Below the pieces are notes generated by a model that saw only the letters and a list, made by a program, of their open reading frames with translations, was not told where the DNA came from and did no database searches. DNA of 5,621 nucleotides from Deltaproteobacteria bacterium. Lineage in GTDB: Bacteria > Desulfobacterota > Desulfobulbia > Desulfobulbales > UBA5123. A program made the position numbers and the translations under genes. Shown here in pieces: positions 1 to 5,621 of this stretch. The stretch covers positions 1 to 5,621 of the forward strand of contig JAJYKH010000203.1 of the NCBI GenBank assembly GCA_021788685.1. The letters are read 5' to 3'. Within the stretch, counting starts at the first letter, position 1. Each line of letters starts with the position of its first letter.

Positions 1-2
1 TA

Positions 3-83
3 GAATTCTCTTCTGGTCCCCGCGTAAGTGGGGGCAGAATCAAAAAGAGCAACTGGAAAGACGCGTCCAAATCCTGGACCTGA
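3..83 (+). CDS. possible C-terminal tail of an upstream gene (partial)
   Basis: An open frame enters from the left edge and ends at the TGA at 81-83, two bases before the TTG start of the next gene. It would encode a basic 26-residue tail ending in residues KSWT. The tight spacing matches the overlapping genes downstream, so it could be the end of the preceding transfer gene. Against this, the stretch is short, only about 52% GC, and carries a hairpin. The frame used by the next gene is also open from the window start, so an open frame here is weak evidence. No family can be named from what is visible. Confidence 0.3.
   Translation, partial: EFSSGPRVSGGRIKKSNWKDASKSWT
16..35. other. GC-rich hairpin with a GTAA tetraloop, CRISPR I-E repeat-like core
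   Basis: CCCCGC (18-23) pairs with GTGGGG (28-33) around a GTAA loop, with one G-T wobble. The stem can extend by a wobble pair 17/34 and a G-C pair 16/35. The core is close to the CCCCGCGTRAGCGGGG core common in type I-E CRISPR repeats, but the flanks do not match and only one copy is present. There is no T-run on either side, so it does not look like an intrinsic terminator. It may be a solo repeat, an RNA hairpin ahead of the operon, or chance. Confidence 0.4.
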
Positions 84-85
84 GC

Positions 86-2047
86 TTGAAAATTCTGGTG
101 CCCGCGGCCTTGCTCCTCTGCCTGGCCCTCGCGGGGCGGGCGGCCGCGGGCGATCCGCGCTCGGCCGCGGAGGCGGCCGCGGACGCCGCCGCCGGCAGGT
201 TCGGGAGCGCCGGGGCCTTCGCCGAGAACGGCGCGGCGCCGCTCACCTCCCCGGGGAAGGAGCTGTTCACCATCGACCGCTCCGCATCGGGATCGGTGCA
301 GATCGCCTCCCCCTCCTCCCGGGCCTTCCTCTCCCTGGTGGTGCAGCCGGCCGCGACCGGCGACCTGGGGACGGTCCGGATCGACCAGGACCTGGACTTC
401 GACGGGACGCCGGAGAGCGGTTACGTGGTGCCGGCGCCCGTCTCCGGGGTGTGCGCGAACGGCGTCATCTCCTGCGACCCCGGGACCTGGCTGCACTGCA
501 CGCCTTACGCCTGGACGGCGGACGGCTCCGGCCGGGTCTCGCTCAAGGCCTCGCTCCTGAGCGACCTGGGGGGATGCTACTGCATCAACCAGTCCTGCGG
601 CTCCCGGCTGGTCTGGGACAACCTCGGGCTGGTGGTGAAGGACCTGGGCGGCGGGGCCGTGGGCGCCGTCCAGGCCAAAAAGGAGAGCTGGGTCATCACC
701 GAGGTGAAGGCGGACGGGCCGGCCATCTCCTACTACGGCCGGGACACCTCCGATCCGGCGGCCGGAACCGGGTCGCCTTCCCAGACAGGGTATTTCGCGG
801 ACGCGGGGGCCATGGCCGGGGACGCGCAAACGGAGGCCGCCGCCCAGTCCGGGGACCCGGACAGCTACGCGGGCCTTCTCGCGGGGAGCCTCGCCGGCAG
901 GGGGACAAGCACGGCGGAGCGGCAGTGCACGGACCGGCGGCAGATCTCGCTGATCGACTGGTGCAGCGGCCCGATCACCGCCGGCGCGTCCCAGGCCTCC
1001 GGGGCCTGCGGGGCGGACGGCGCCCAGTCCCCCACGGTGGTCTTCGACTGGCAGGTGACCTACCGGCTCGCGGACCAGAGCACCCATACGACCTCCGGCT
1101 CCGTGACCCGCACCCTCTGCGTGGATCATCTCATGTTCACCCGGATCAGGCAGGACCCGTCGGGGCAGACCCTCGACATCCAGTACGAAGGCACCGACCC
1201 GTCGGGAACCCAGGTCGGCTGGAACTGCGGCGGGGTCTACACCGACTGGCTGACCGTCGATACGGTCACGCTGCCCGCGGATGTCCGGGAATGGGAAGGC
1301 CGGGTCAACATCTCCTATTCCGGCGGCGGGTGTGAGGCGGGGACCGCCGCCGCGACCGCCTACTGGTGCGACCGGAACTGCGACGTGGCCGAAAGCGAGG
1401 ACGACACCTGCGGGCCGCTTGCGGCCGACCCCGACTGCCGGCTCGAAACCGAAAAGGTGGACGGGGTGACCACCATCCGGAATTTCAATCCCACGGGCCT
1501 GGCGCCGCTCCCCTCGACCCGCACCTTCACCTCCACGGGCTGCTCCTACGACCTCACCCGGAACTGGTGGGAGAGGGACCGCACCTACCGGTGCACCGCG
1601 AACAGCACCTTCTCGTTCGACGACCTGGCCCAGCGGACCGGCGCCATCGCGGTTTCGGTGGACGCCAACGTGCCGGACGCCGCCACCGTCAGCTATACGG
1701 ACCGGCGGCTCGGCACGGACGGGGCCTGGACCACCGACAACCACTCGCTCTCCCTGCCGGACACCGACGCCGGCCCGGGCTGCGAGCAGGTGTGCAAGAC
1801 CCGCCGGCCGGCCGAGGACACCCAGGCGGGCCAAGCCGGGCCGACCACCGATTTCCGGACCGGAAACGCGGGATACGACTTCTTCTACCGGACCTGCGAC
1901 CGCAGCGGCAATTGCCCCGCCGGCCCCGGCGAGGAAATCCTCACCTCCTGCCGGTGCATCGACGAGTTCGCCGAGGCCGCCTCCATCATGATGTCGCTCG
2001 GTGCGGCGGCCAAGGACATCATCTGCTCGGACGGGGTGAAAAAATGA
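86..2047 (+). CDS. exported Cys-rich TraN-like protein (N-terminal/central TraN part)
   Basis: A 653-aa secreted or outer-membrane protein. Residues 1-21 form a signal peptide (MK, hydrophobic LLLCLALAG core, AAA before G22, no proper lipobox). The mature part carries about 25 cysteines. Landmarks are a DxDxDGTxE loop (102-110), a GCYCINQSCG motif (163-172), the CRLETEKVDGV segment (451-461), an RNWWERDRTYRC segment (492-503), and a tail CRCIDEFAEAASIM (622-635) continuing to AAAKDI. From memory of F TraN, its DFAEAVSQLAAL...AAGKDV segment lies just before the conserved C-terminal domain, and this tail aligns with it. That C-terminal domain is absent here and sits in the next gene. The TTG start at 86 gives the best signal peptide; GTG at 98 is the alternative. 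The ribosome site is weak (TGGA at 75-78). Likely role: part of the outer-membrane mating-pair-stabilisation adhesin. The TraN relationship is inferred from motif order. Confidence 0.75.
   Translation: MKILVPAALLLCLALAGRAAAGDPRSAAEAAADAAAGRFGSAGAFAENGAAPLTSPGKELFTIDRSASGSVQIASPSSRAFLSLVVQPAATGDLGTVRIDQDLDFDGTPESGYVVPAPVSGVCANGVISCDPGTWLHCTPYAWTADGSGRVSLKASLLSDLGGCYCINQSCGSRLVWDNLGLVVKDLGGGAVGAVQAKKESWVITEVKADGPAISYYGRDTSDPAAGTGSPSQTGYFADAGAMAGDAQTEAAAQSGDPDSYAGLLAGSLAGRGTSTAERQCTDRRQISLIDWCSGPITAGASQASGACGADGAQSPTVVFDWQVTYRLADQSTHTTSGSVTRTLCVDHLMFTRIRQDPSGQTLDIQYEGTDPSGTQVGWNCGGVYTDWLTVDTVTLPADVREWEGRVNISYSGGGCEAGTAAATAYWCDRNCDVAESEDDTCGPLAADPDCRLETEKVDGVTTIRNFNPTGLAPLPSTRTFTSTGCSYDLTRNWWERDRTYRCTANSTFSFDDLAQRTGAIAVSVDANVPDAATVSYTDRRLGTDGAWTTDNHSLSLPDTDAGPGCEQVCKTRRPAEDTQAGQAGPTTDFRTGNAGYDFFYRTCDRSGNCPAGPGEEILTSCRCIDEFAEAASIMMSLGAAAKDIICSDGVKK
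2033..2047 (+). promoter_or_regulatory. ribosome binding site and ATGA stop-start coupling for traN
   Basis: GGGGTG at 2033-2038 lies five bases before the ATG at 2044. That ATG overlaps the TGA stop (2045-2047) of the previous gene in an ATGA junction. This fixes the start of the downstream protein, which then begins with a clear signal peptide, and it indicates translational coupling that would keep the two TraN-like proteins at similar levels. Confidence 0.7.
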
Positions 2048-4413
2048 GATCCGGGGTCCTGGCCGCGGCCTTCCTCCTTCCGCTCCTCCTGCCCGGGCGG
2101 GCCTTCGCCGCCCTGACCGGCACGGTCTGCGGCAAGGACCTGAACGGGGACGGAACGTACGACGGCTCCGGGGAGATCTCGCAGTGCGTGGACGGCGTCT
2201 GCCCCTACGACGCCGTGCAGTGCGATCCCTCCTACGCCGCGCCCGTGTGCCCGGCGCCCGGAACGATCAACACGGACCGGGACATGTGCCAGGCCGCTCC
2301 CCTTTCCATCGACTGCCCGGCGGGGTACGCCTACGATGCCTCGATCGACCGCTGCGCAGGGGAGGTGCAGTGCCCGGACGGCGGGGTTCTCAACCCGGCG
2401 ACCGACCTCTGCGAGAAGCTGGTCACCAACGGCTGCCCTACCGGGTACACCTACGATCCCTCCCGGGACGTGTGCCGGGAACCGGTCTCCTGCTCAAACG
2501 GGGGGACGTTTATCGCTTCCCGGGACCGGTGTGAGCTGGCGCCGGTCCCGACCTGCCCGGGCGGCTACGCGTACAGCCCCGACCGGCAGGAGTGCGAGGC
2601 GCCGCCGCAGTGCAGCGCGGGGTCCTACAATGCGACCTACGATCTCTGTCTCGCCAGCTACACGATCGGGTGCCCGAGCGGGTATTCGTATGCATCGAGC
2701 CGGTGCCGGTGCGAGAGGAGTCCTGTCTGTGCAAGCGGCACCTACAATCCGAGCACCAATAAATGCGAAAGCGGAGGAACCAGCACCTATCAAGCCACGT
2801 TATCCGGTGGAGTCGTTTTCGATAAAGCAGTCGCTGCTTTTGATTCATACAAATATGCGCATTGCGCGCATGGATATCTCGCTCCCGATTCTTCTCACTT
2901 CTCGACCTATGGCGTCTCCTGCTTCGGCCGTCACAATCGTGCTCTCTTTTATGTAAGCTCCTCATCATTTCCGGGCGCGGTCAACTTATCCCCCGTGATC
3001 GGAACGACCGCTTACGCTTCTCCTTCCTCTTTCTCCAGTTCGGCACCGATCGTTTCGTTCGACGACGGCGGCCCCGTCTGGAGCATGTGGAGCGGATCCG
3101 GCGGCAGTGCCTACATAAGCACCATTCCCCAGACCATAGGCGGCACCTGGACCTGCCCGAACGGCGGCACGCTGTCCGGGACGACCTGTACCGTAAACAC
3201 CCTGGTCCAGACCAATCCCACCTGCCCCTCCGGCACCATGGATTACGCCGCCGACGTCTGCTACGCCCCCTGCACGCCGGAGTGCCCATCGGGAACCACG
3301 TACAGCAGCCCCCTCGGCATGTGCTGGGAGCCGGCCTCCTGCAGCTCCTCGGGAATCCTCGACACGTCGATCGATCAATGTGTTCTCCAGGCGGGGCATG
3401 ACTGCGGCACCTCCACCTACGATCCGGGCCTGAACGTCTGCTATTCCCCGCCGGTCTGCGCCGGCGGCGCCTACGACGCCGCGTCCGGCGAGTGCCTCGC
3501 GGCCGTCACCAAGGAATGCGGGACCTACATCTGGAACCCGACCACGCTGAAATGCGAGCTGGCCCCGCCCTGCGGCGCACCAGGCTCGTTCTCCGCAGCG
3601 ATCGACAAGTGCGCCGCCGATGCCACCCACAACTGCCCGGCCGGCTACGCCTGGAACGGCCTGCCGGTCGAGATGTGCGAGGCGGCCATCGTCTGCAGCG
3701 CCGGGACCTACGACCCCGGCACGGATCAATGCTACCTCGGGGACTATTCCTGCCCGCTCGGCAACTACACCTGCGCGGACATCAACGGCGACGGCAAGAA
3801 CGAATGCTCCTCGTTTCCCTGCGTGGATCTCTCGGCCACGCCGCCGGCAACCACCCCCACCGACACCAGCACCTACAGGAACGACGGCACGGTGGACCCC
3901 GCGACCGGGGAGTGCTCGGGCCTCATCAAGATCTTCAACGGCAGGGGGGAGGAATGCCTGGAGAACGGGGTGGAGACCACCTTCTTCGACTGCTGCAGCG
4001 CGGATCAAGGCTCGTTCCTGTTCCTCGAGAAGGTCTGCCCGCAGGAAAGCATCGAGACGGCGCAGGCGGTCCGGGCGGGCCGGGCGCATTACATCGGGGA
4101 GTACTGCCGGGAGAAGATCCCGCTCATCGGCTGCATCCAGAAGGCGAAGATGTACTGCCTCTTCAACTCGAAGATGGGGCGGATCATCCAGGAGCAGGGC
4201 CGGCCGCAGCTCAAGGCCTTCGGGCCGGACGGCGGCTGGGGCACCCCCGAGGCCCCCGACTGCGAGGGGTTCAGCCCGGAGGAGTTCCAGATGCTCGATT
4301 TTTCCGGAATCGATCTCTCCGGGCTGTTCGGCGACATCAACCCGGCGGGGGCAGCGGACGTCCAGACGAACGTCCAGAACAAGGTCGATGAATTTTACCG
4401 GCACCTTCAATAA
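2044..4413 (+). CDS. traN: TraN-type mating-pair stabilisation protein with Cys-repeat stalk
   Basis: A 789-aa exported protein, longer than F TraN (602 aa). Residues 1-22 are a signal peptide (LLPLLLPGRAFA before A23). Next come a DLNGDGTYD loop (32-40), nine Cys repeats (69-241), a Ser/Tyr/Gly-rich domain with only two cysteines (242-370), ten more Cys repeats (371-563) and a second DINGDGKNE loop (579-587). The TraN C-terminal domain is at about 624-765. It contains IFNGRGEEC, FFDCC, GEYC, YCLFNSKMGRIIQEQGRPQL, a C740 that matches DCRG of F TraN, and LDFSGIDLSGLF. There are about 59 cysteines after the signal peptide, implying heavy disulfide bonding in the periplasm. The protein should sit in the outer membrane and bind the recipient surface. 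The N-terminal and central TraN regions are missing and appear to be supplied by the preceding gene. The last 26 bases overlap traW. The family call rests on the C-terminal domain and is firm; the role of the repeats is inferred. Confidence 0.9.
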   Translation: MRSGVLAAAFLLPLLLPGRAFAALTGTVCGKDLNGDGTYDGSGEISQCVDGVCPYDAVQCDPSYAAPVCPAPGTINTDRDMCQAAPLSIDCPAGYAYDASIDRCAGEVQCPDGGVLNPATDLCEKLVTNGCPTGYTYDPSRDVCREPVSCSNGGTFIASRDRCELAPVPTCPGGYAYSPDRQECEAPPQCSAGSYNATYDLCLASYTIGCPSGYSYASSRCRCERSPVCASGTYNPSTNKCESGGTSTYQATLSGGVVFDKAVAAFDSYKYAHCAHGYLAPDSSHFSTYGVSCFGRHNRALFYVSSSSFPGAVNLSPVIGTTAYASPSSFSSSAPIVSFDDGGPVWSMWSGSGGSAYISTIPQTIGGTWTCPNGGTLSGTTCTVNTLVQTNPTCPSGTMDYAADVCYAPCTPECPSGTTYSSPLGMCWEPASCSSSGILDTSIDQCVLQAGHDCGTSTYDPGLNVCYSPPVCAGGAYDAASGECLAAVTKECGTYIWNPTTLKCELAPPCGAPGSFSAAIDKCAADATHNCPAGYAWNGLPVEMCEAAIVCSAGTYDPGTDQCYLGDYSCPLGNYTCADINGDGKNECSSFPCVDLSATPPATTPTDTSTYRNDGTVDPATGECSGLIKIFNGRGEECLENGVETTFFDCCSADQGSFLFLEKVCPQESIETAQAVRAGRAHYIGEYCREKIPLIGCIQKAKMYCLFNSKMGRIIQEQGRPQLKAFGPDGGWGTPEAPDCEGFSPEEFQMLDFSGIDLSGLFGDINPAGAADVQTNVQNKVDEFYRHLQ
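2248..2766 (+). repeat. first block of nine Cys repeats in traN
   Basis: Nine degenerate units, each beginning and ending in Cys about 12-13 residues apart, occupy residues 69-241. Two flavours broadly alternate: CPxGYxYxxxxDxC (for example residues 91-104, 131-144, 171-184) and CxxGxxxxxxxDxC (110-123, 150-163, 190-202). Spacers between units are 5-8 residues. Conservation is at protein level; the DNA copies have drifted, so they are not recent duplications. One unit (210-223) has an extra Cys at 221. Confidence 0.85.
2770..3120 (+). other. lower-GC insert domain inside traN
   Basis: Hand counting gives about 52% GC for 2821-3060, against about 68% for 2281-2340 and 3061-3120. Codons rare elsewhere in the window cluster here (TTT, TCT, TCA, TTA, GCT, CAT, AAA, GTA). 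It encodes residues about 243-359, rich in Ser, Tyr, Ala and Gly with only two cysteines (274, 293), and breaks the Cys-repeat array into two blocks while keeping the frame. I do not recognise the domain. It looks like an acquired module, perhaps the receptor-contacting tip. Confidence 0.7.
2824..2871. other. two adjacent inverted repeats within the low-GC insert
   Basis: AAAGCAG (2824-2830) and CTGCTTT (2834-2840) form a perfect 7-bp stem with a 3-base loop. Just downstream, ATGCGC (2855-2860) and GCGCAT (2866-2871) form a perfect 6-bp stem with a 5-base loop. Both lie in the traN reading frame near the left edge of the low-GC stretch. They may be chance, recombination scars or RNA structure. 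Confidence 0.35.
3154..3732 (+). repeat. second block of about ten Cys repeats in traN
   Basis: Residues 371-563 resume the Cys-repeat pattern with about ten units, for example CPSGTTYSSPLGMC (414-427), CAGGAYDAASGEC (472-484), CPAGYAWNGLPVEMC (531-545) and CSAGTYDPGTDQC (551-563). The units are more diverged than the first block, and several lack the CP start. The array ends at C563 and is followed by further cysteines (570, 577, 588, 593) around a DxNxDG loop. Confidence 0.8.
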
Positions 4414-5017
4414 GGCCGTCCTGGTCTGGCTGCTCTCCTGCTCGGCGGCCCTGGCGGCCCGCGATGCGGGGACCAGCGGCCGGACCTACCCGATCGCGGA
4501 GCCGGACGCGCTCCAGGAGATCCGGGAGCGGGCGGCCCGGGTGGACTGGAGCCGGGCGGTCAGCAGGGAGCTGCTCGCAAGGAAGGTGGAGGACTTCCGG
4601 CCCGCCGACCTCCGCCGGCTGCCCGCCGCCGGGAGGACCAGGAGCTTCCTGGTGGACATGACCTTCCGGCTCGACCGGGACATCCCCGACGGCCGGGGCG
4701 GGTTCCTCTACCGGCTGGGGTATGCCGTCAACCCCCTGGACTACGTCCGGCTCACGAGCCTGCTGGTGATCATCGACGGCGCGGACCCGCGGCAGGTGGC
4801 GTGGTTCCGGAAGAGCCCCTACGCGAGGGACTTCCGGACCCGCCTCATCCTTTCGGGCGGCGACTACTGGGAGCTCGCCGAGAAACTGAAGCGGCCGGTG
4901 TTCTACCTGATGGACGGGATGGCCGGGCGGCTGCGGCTTGAGGCCGTGCCCTCCATCGTCTGGCAGGACGGCCGGAAGCTCAGAGTGACCGAGGTGTGCG
5001 TGGATGAAAAGGAATAA
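4388..5017 (+). CDS. traW: TraW, F-type pilus assembly protein
   Basis: A 209-aa periplasmic protein, almost the same length as F TraW (210 aa). It has a signal peptide (VLVWLLSCSAALA, cleavage after A23 likely; LLSC is a poor lipobox). Then comes the TraW signature GRTYPIAEPDALQEI (31-45), which parallels WPVKEPDMLTVI in F. The segment GYAVNPLDYV with IIDGADPRQVAWF (111-140) parallels GEVMNPLQYV and INGDDPAQVAWM in F. A C-terminal RLRLEAVPSIV segment (181-191) parallels QRLGIDQVPARV. In the F system TraW is needed for pilus assembly and works with TraU and TrbC. The ATG at 4388 lies inside the end of traN (26-base overlap), with AAGG at 4381-4384 only three bases upstream. No better start gives a signal peptide. 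The end overlaps traU by 14 bases. Confidence 0.93.
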   Translation: MNFTGTFNKAVLVWLLSCSAALAARDAGTSGRTYPIAEPDALQEIRERAARVDWSRAVSRELLARKVEDFRPADLRRLPAAGRTRSFLVDMTFRLDRDIPDGRGGFLYRLGYAVNPLDYVRLTSLLVIIDGADPRQVAWFRKSPYARDFRTRLILSGGDYWELAEKLKRPVFYLMDGMAGRLRLEAVPSIVWQDGRKLRVTEVCVDEKE

Positions 5018-5621
5018 CAGGCGGCTTCTCCTGCAGACGATCCTGATCGCCCTTGCTCTGGCTGGCCGGCCGGGGGAGGCGTCGGCCGCCGCCAAGTCGG
5101 GCAGCTTCATGAACCCGGTCGGCGACGTGGCCTGGCAGGAGATCTTCCCCATCAAGATCGCCGGCCTCACCATCATGGGCGGCGGCGGCTACGACATCGA
5201 GGACGGGGTCGGGTTCCCGGTCTGCGCCTGCCCGGCCCCGCCGCCGCTCTTTTTCCGGATCGGCCTCCCGGTCTCCTTCTGGGAGCCGGCCCGGCTGATC
5301 GAGACGGTCGAGACCCCCTTCTACTTCCCCTTCCTGGGCACGGGCATCTCGCCGTCCGGGGCGCAGAAGGGGTTCCTGACCGGCAAGAACCACAATCTCG
5401 CCGCGCCAGGGCAGAACGAGCAGTCCACCAGTGCCCAGGGACACTTCATGATCTTTCCGGTCTGGTCGATGCTGGAGCTGCTCACCGACTTCGCCTGCGT
5501 CGAGCACTCGGGGTTCGACCTGGCCTACCTCACCGAGATCGACCCCCTCTGGCAGGACGACGAGCTGGCCTTCATCATCCAGCCCGAGGCCCTGCTCTTC
5601 GCCAACCCATACGCCCAGATG
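5004..5621 (+). CDS. traU: TraU, conjugal transfer periplasmic protein (3' truncated by window)
   Basis: The first 206 residues of a protein whose F homologue is about 330 aa; the frame is open to the right edge. Residues 1-28 form a signal peptide with an unusually basic start (MKRNNRRLLL) and a likely cut near ASA-AA. Family landmarks are FMNPVGDVAWQEIFPI (35-50), CACPAPPPLFFRIGLPVSFWEP (74-95), FDLAYLTEIDPLW (171-183) and NPYAQ (201-205). They align closely with F TraU INPITDICWSCIFPL, CPAPPPLFRRIGLAIGYWEP, MDIAYLSEIDPTW and NPIAQ. Both cysteines of the F CWSC motif are replaced (AWQE). F TraU acts in DNA transfer and mating-pair formation together with TraW. GAGGTG at 4991-4996 is a well-placed ribosome site, and the start overlaps traW, implying coupling. 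Confidence 0.95.
   Translation, partial: MKRNNRRLLLQTILIALALAGRPGEASAAAKSGSFMNPVGDVAWQEIFPIKIAGLTIMGGGGYDIEDGVGFPVCACPAPPPLFFRIGLPVSFWEPARLIETVETPFYFPFLGTGISPSGAQKGFLTGKNHNLAAPGQNEQSTSAQGHFMIFPVWSMLELLTDFACVEHSGFDLAYLTEIDPLWQDDELAFIIQPEALLFANPYAQM

Noticed and set aside
1..6. TAGAAT at the left edge considered as a -10 promoter element
   Set aside because: Any -35 element would be outside the window, and a six-base match in a lower-GC stretch is not enough.
28..1335. 435-codon open frame on the + strand overlapping the first TraN-like gene
   Set aside because: Arg/Gly/Pro-rich, low-complexity translation with no signal peptide or motifs. The overlapping frame has a signal peptide and TraN-like Cys motifs.
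2824..2845. Hairpin followed by a short T-rich stretch, considered as an intrinsic terminator
   Set aside because: The stem is only 7 bp with few G-C pairs and the T-run is four bases. It lies inside an intact reading frame with essential transfer genes downstream.
2510..2968. 152-codon open frame on the - strand spanning the low-GC insert, considered as an inserted gene
   Set aside because: Arg/Ser-rich with no recognisable motif and no ribosome site seen. The traN frame continues intact across the insert.
2770..3120. Low-GC insert considered as a transposon or diversity-generating retroelement target
   Set aside because: No terminal inverted repeats, target duplication or transposase was seen, and no template repeat or reverse transcriptase is visible. 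An in-frame domain swap explains it better.
2986..4410. 474-codon open frame on the - strand opposite traN
   Set aside because: Composition is dominated by Gly, Ala, Arg and Val without recognisable motifs, as expected for antisense of GC-rich coding DNA. The + strand carries a clear TraN C-terminal domain over the same bases.
4337..5176. 279-codon open frame on the - strand opposite traW and the traU start
   Set aside because: Shadow of GC-rich coding DNA; traW and traU on the + strand are supported by strong family motifs.

Overview
The window is a gene-dense, high-GC segment (roughly two-thirds GC, with strong G/C preference at third codon positions) from the mating-pair-formation region of an F-type (MPF-F) type IV secretion system. 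It probably comes from a conjugative plasmid or integrative conjugative element of a GC-rich Gram-negative bacterium. The signal-peptide-bearing envelope proteins fit a Gram-negative host. The sequence does not fix the genus; a Desulfobacterota/Geobacter-like or other proteobacterial host is a guess.

Layout, all on the + strand. Bases 1-85 are only about 52% GC by hand count. They hold an open frame ending at 83 (possible C-terminal tail of an upstream gene) and a hairpin whose core resembles a type I-E CRISPR repeat. From 86 to 2047 lies an exported Cys-rich protein of 653 aa that resembles the N-terminal and central part of TraN. From 2044 to 4413 lies a 789-aa exported protein with about 19 short Cys repeats, interrupted by a lower-GC domain, and a clear TraN C-terminal domain. 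TraW occupies 4388-5017. TraU starts at 5004 and runs off the right edge. Successive genes overlap by 4, 26 and 14 bases, so this is one translationally coupled operon. No stretch above 300 bases lacks a gene.

How they fit together: in the F paradigm TraW and TraU are periplasmic proteins needed for pilus assembly and mating-pair formation, and TraN is the outer-membrane mating-pair-stabilisation adhesin that contacts the recipient surface. Here the TraN role appears to be shared between two adjacent exported proteins. The lower-GC insert in the second one is a good candidate for a recombined recipient-recognition module.

The most unusual points are the apparently bipartite TraN, the compositionally foreign domain inside its Cys-repeat stalk, TraN lying upstream of TraW/TraU, and the loss of the CWxC cysteine pair in TraU.
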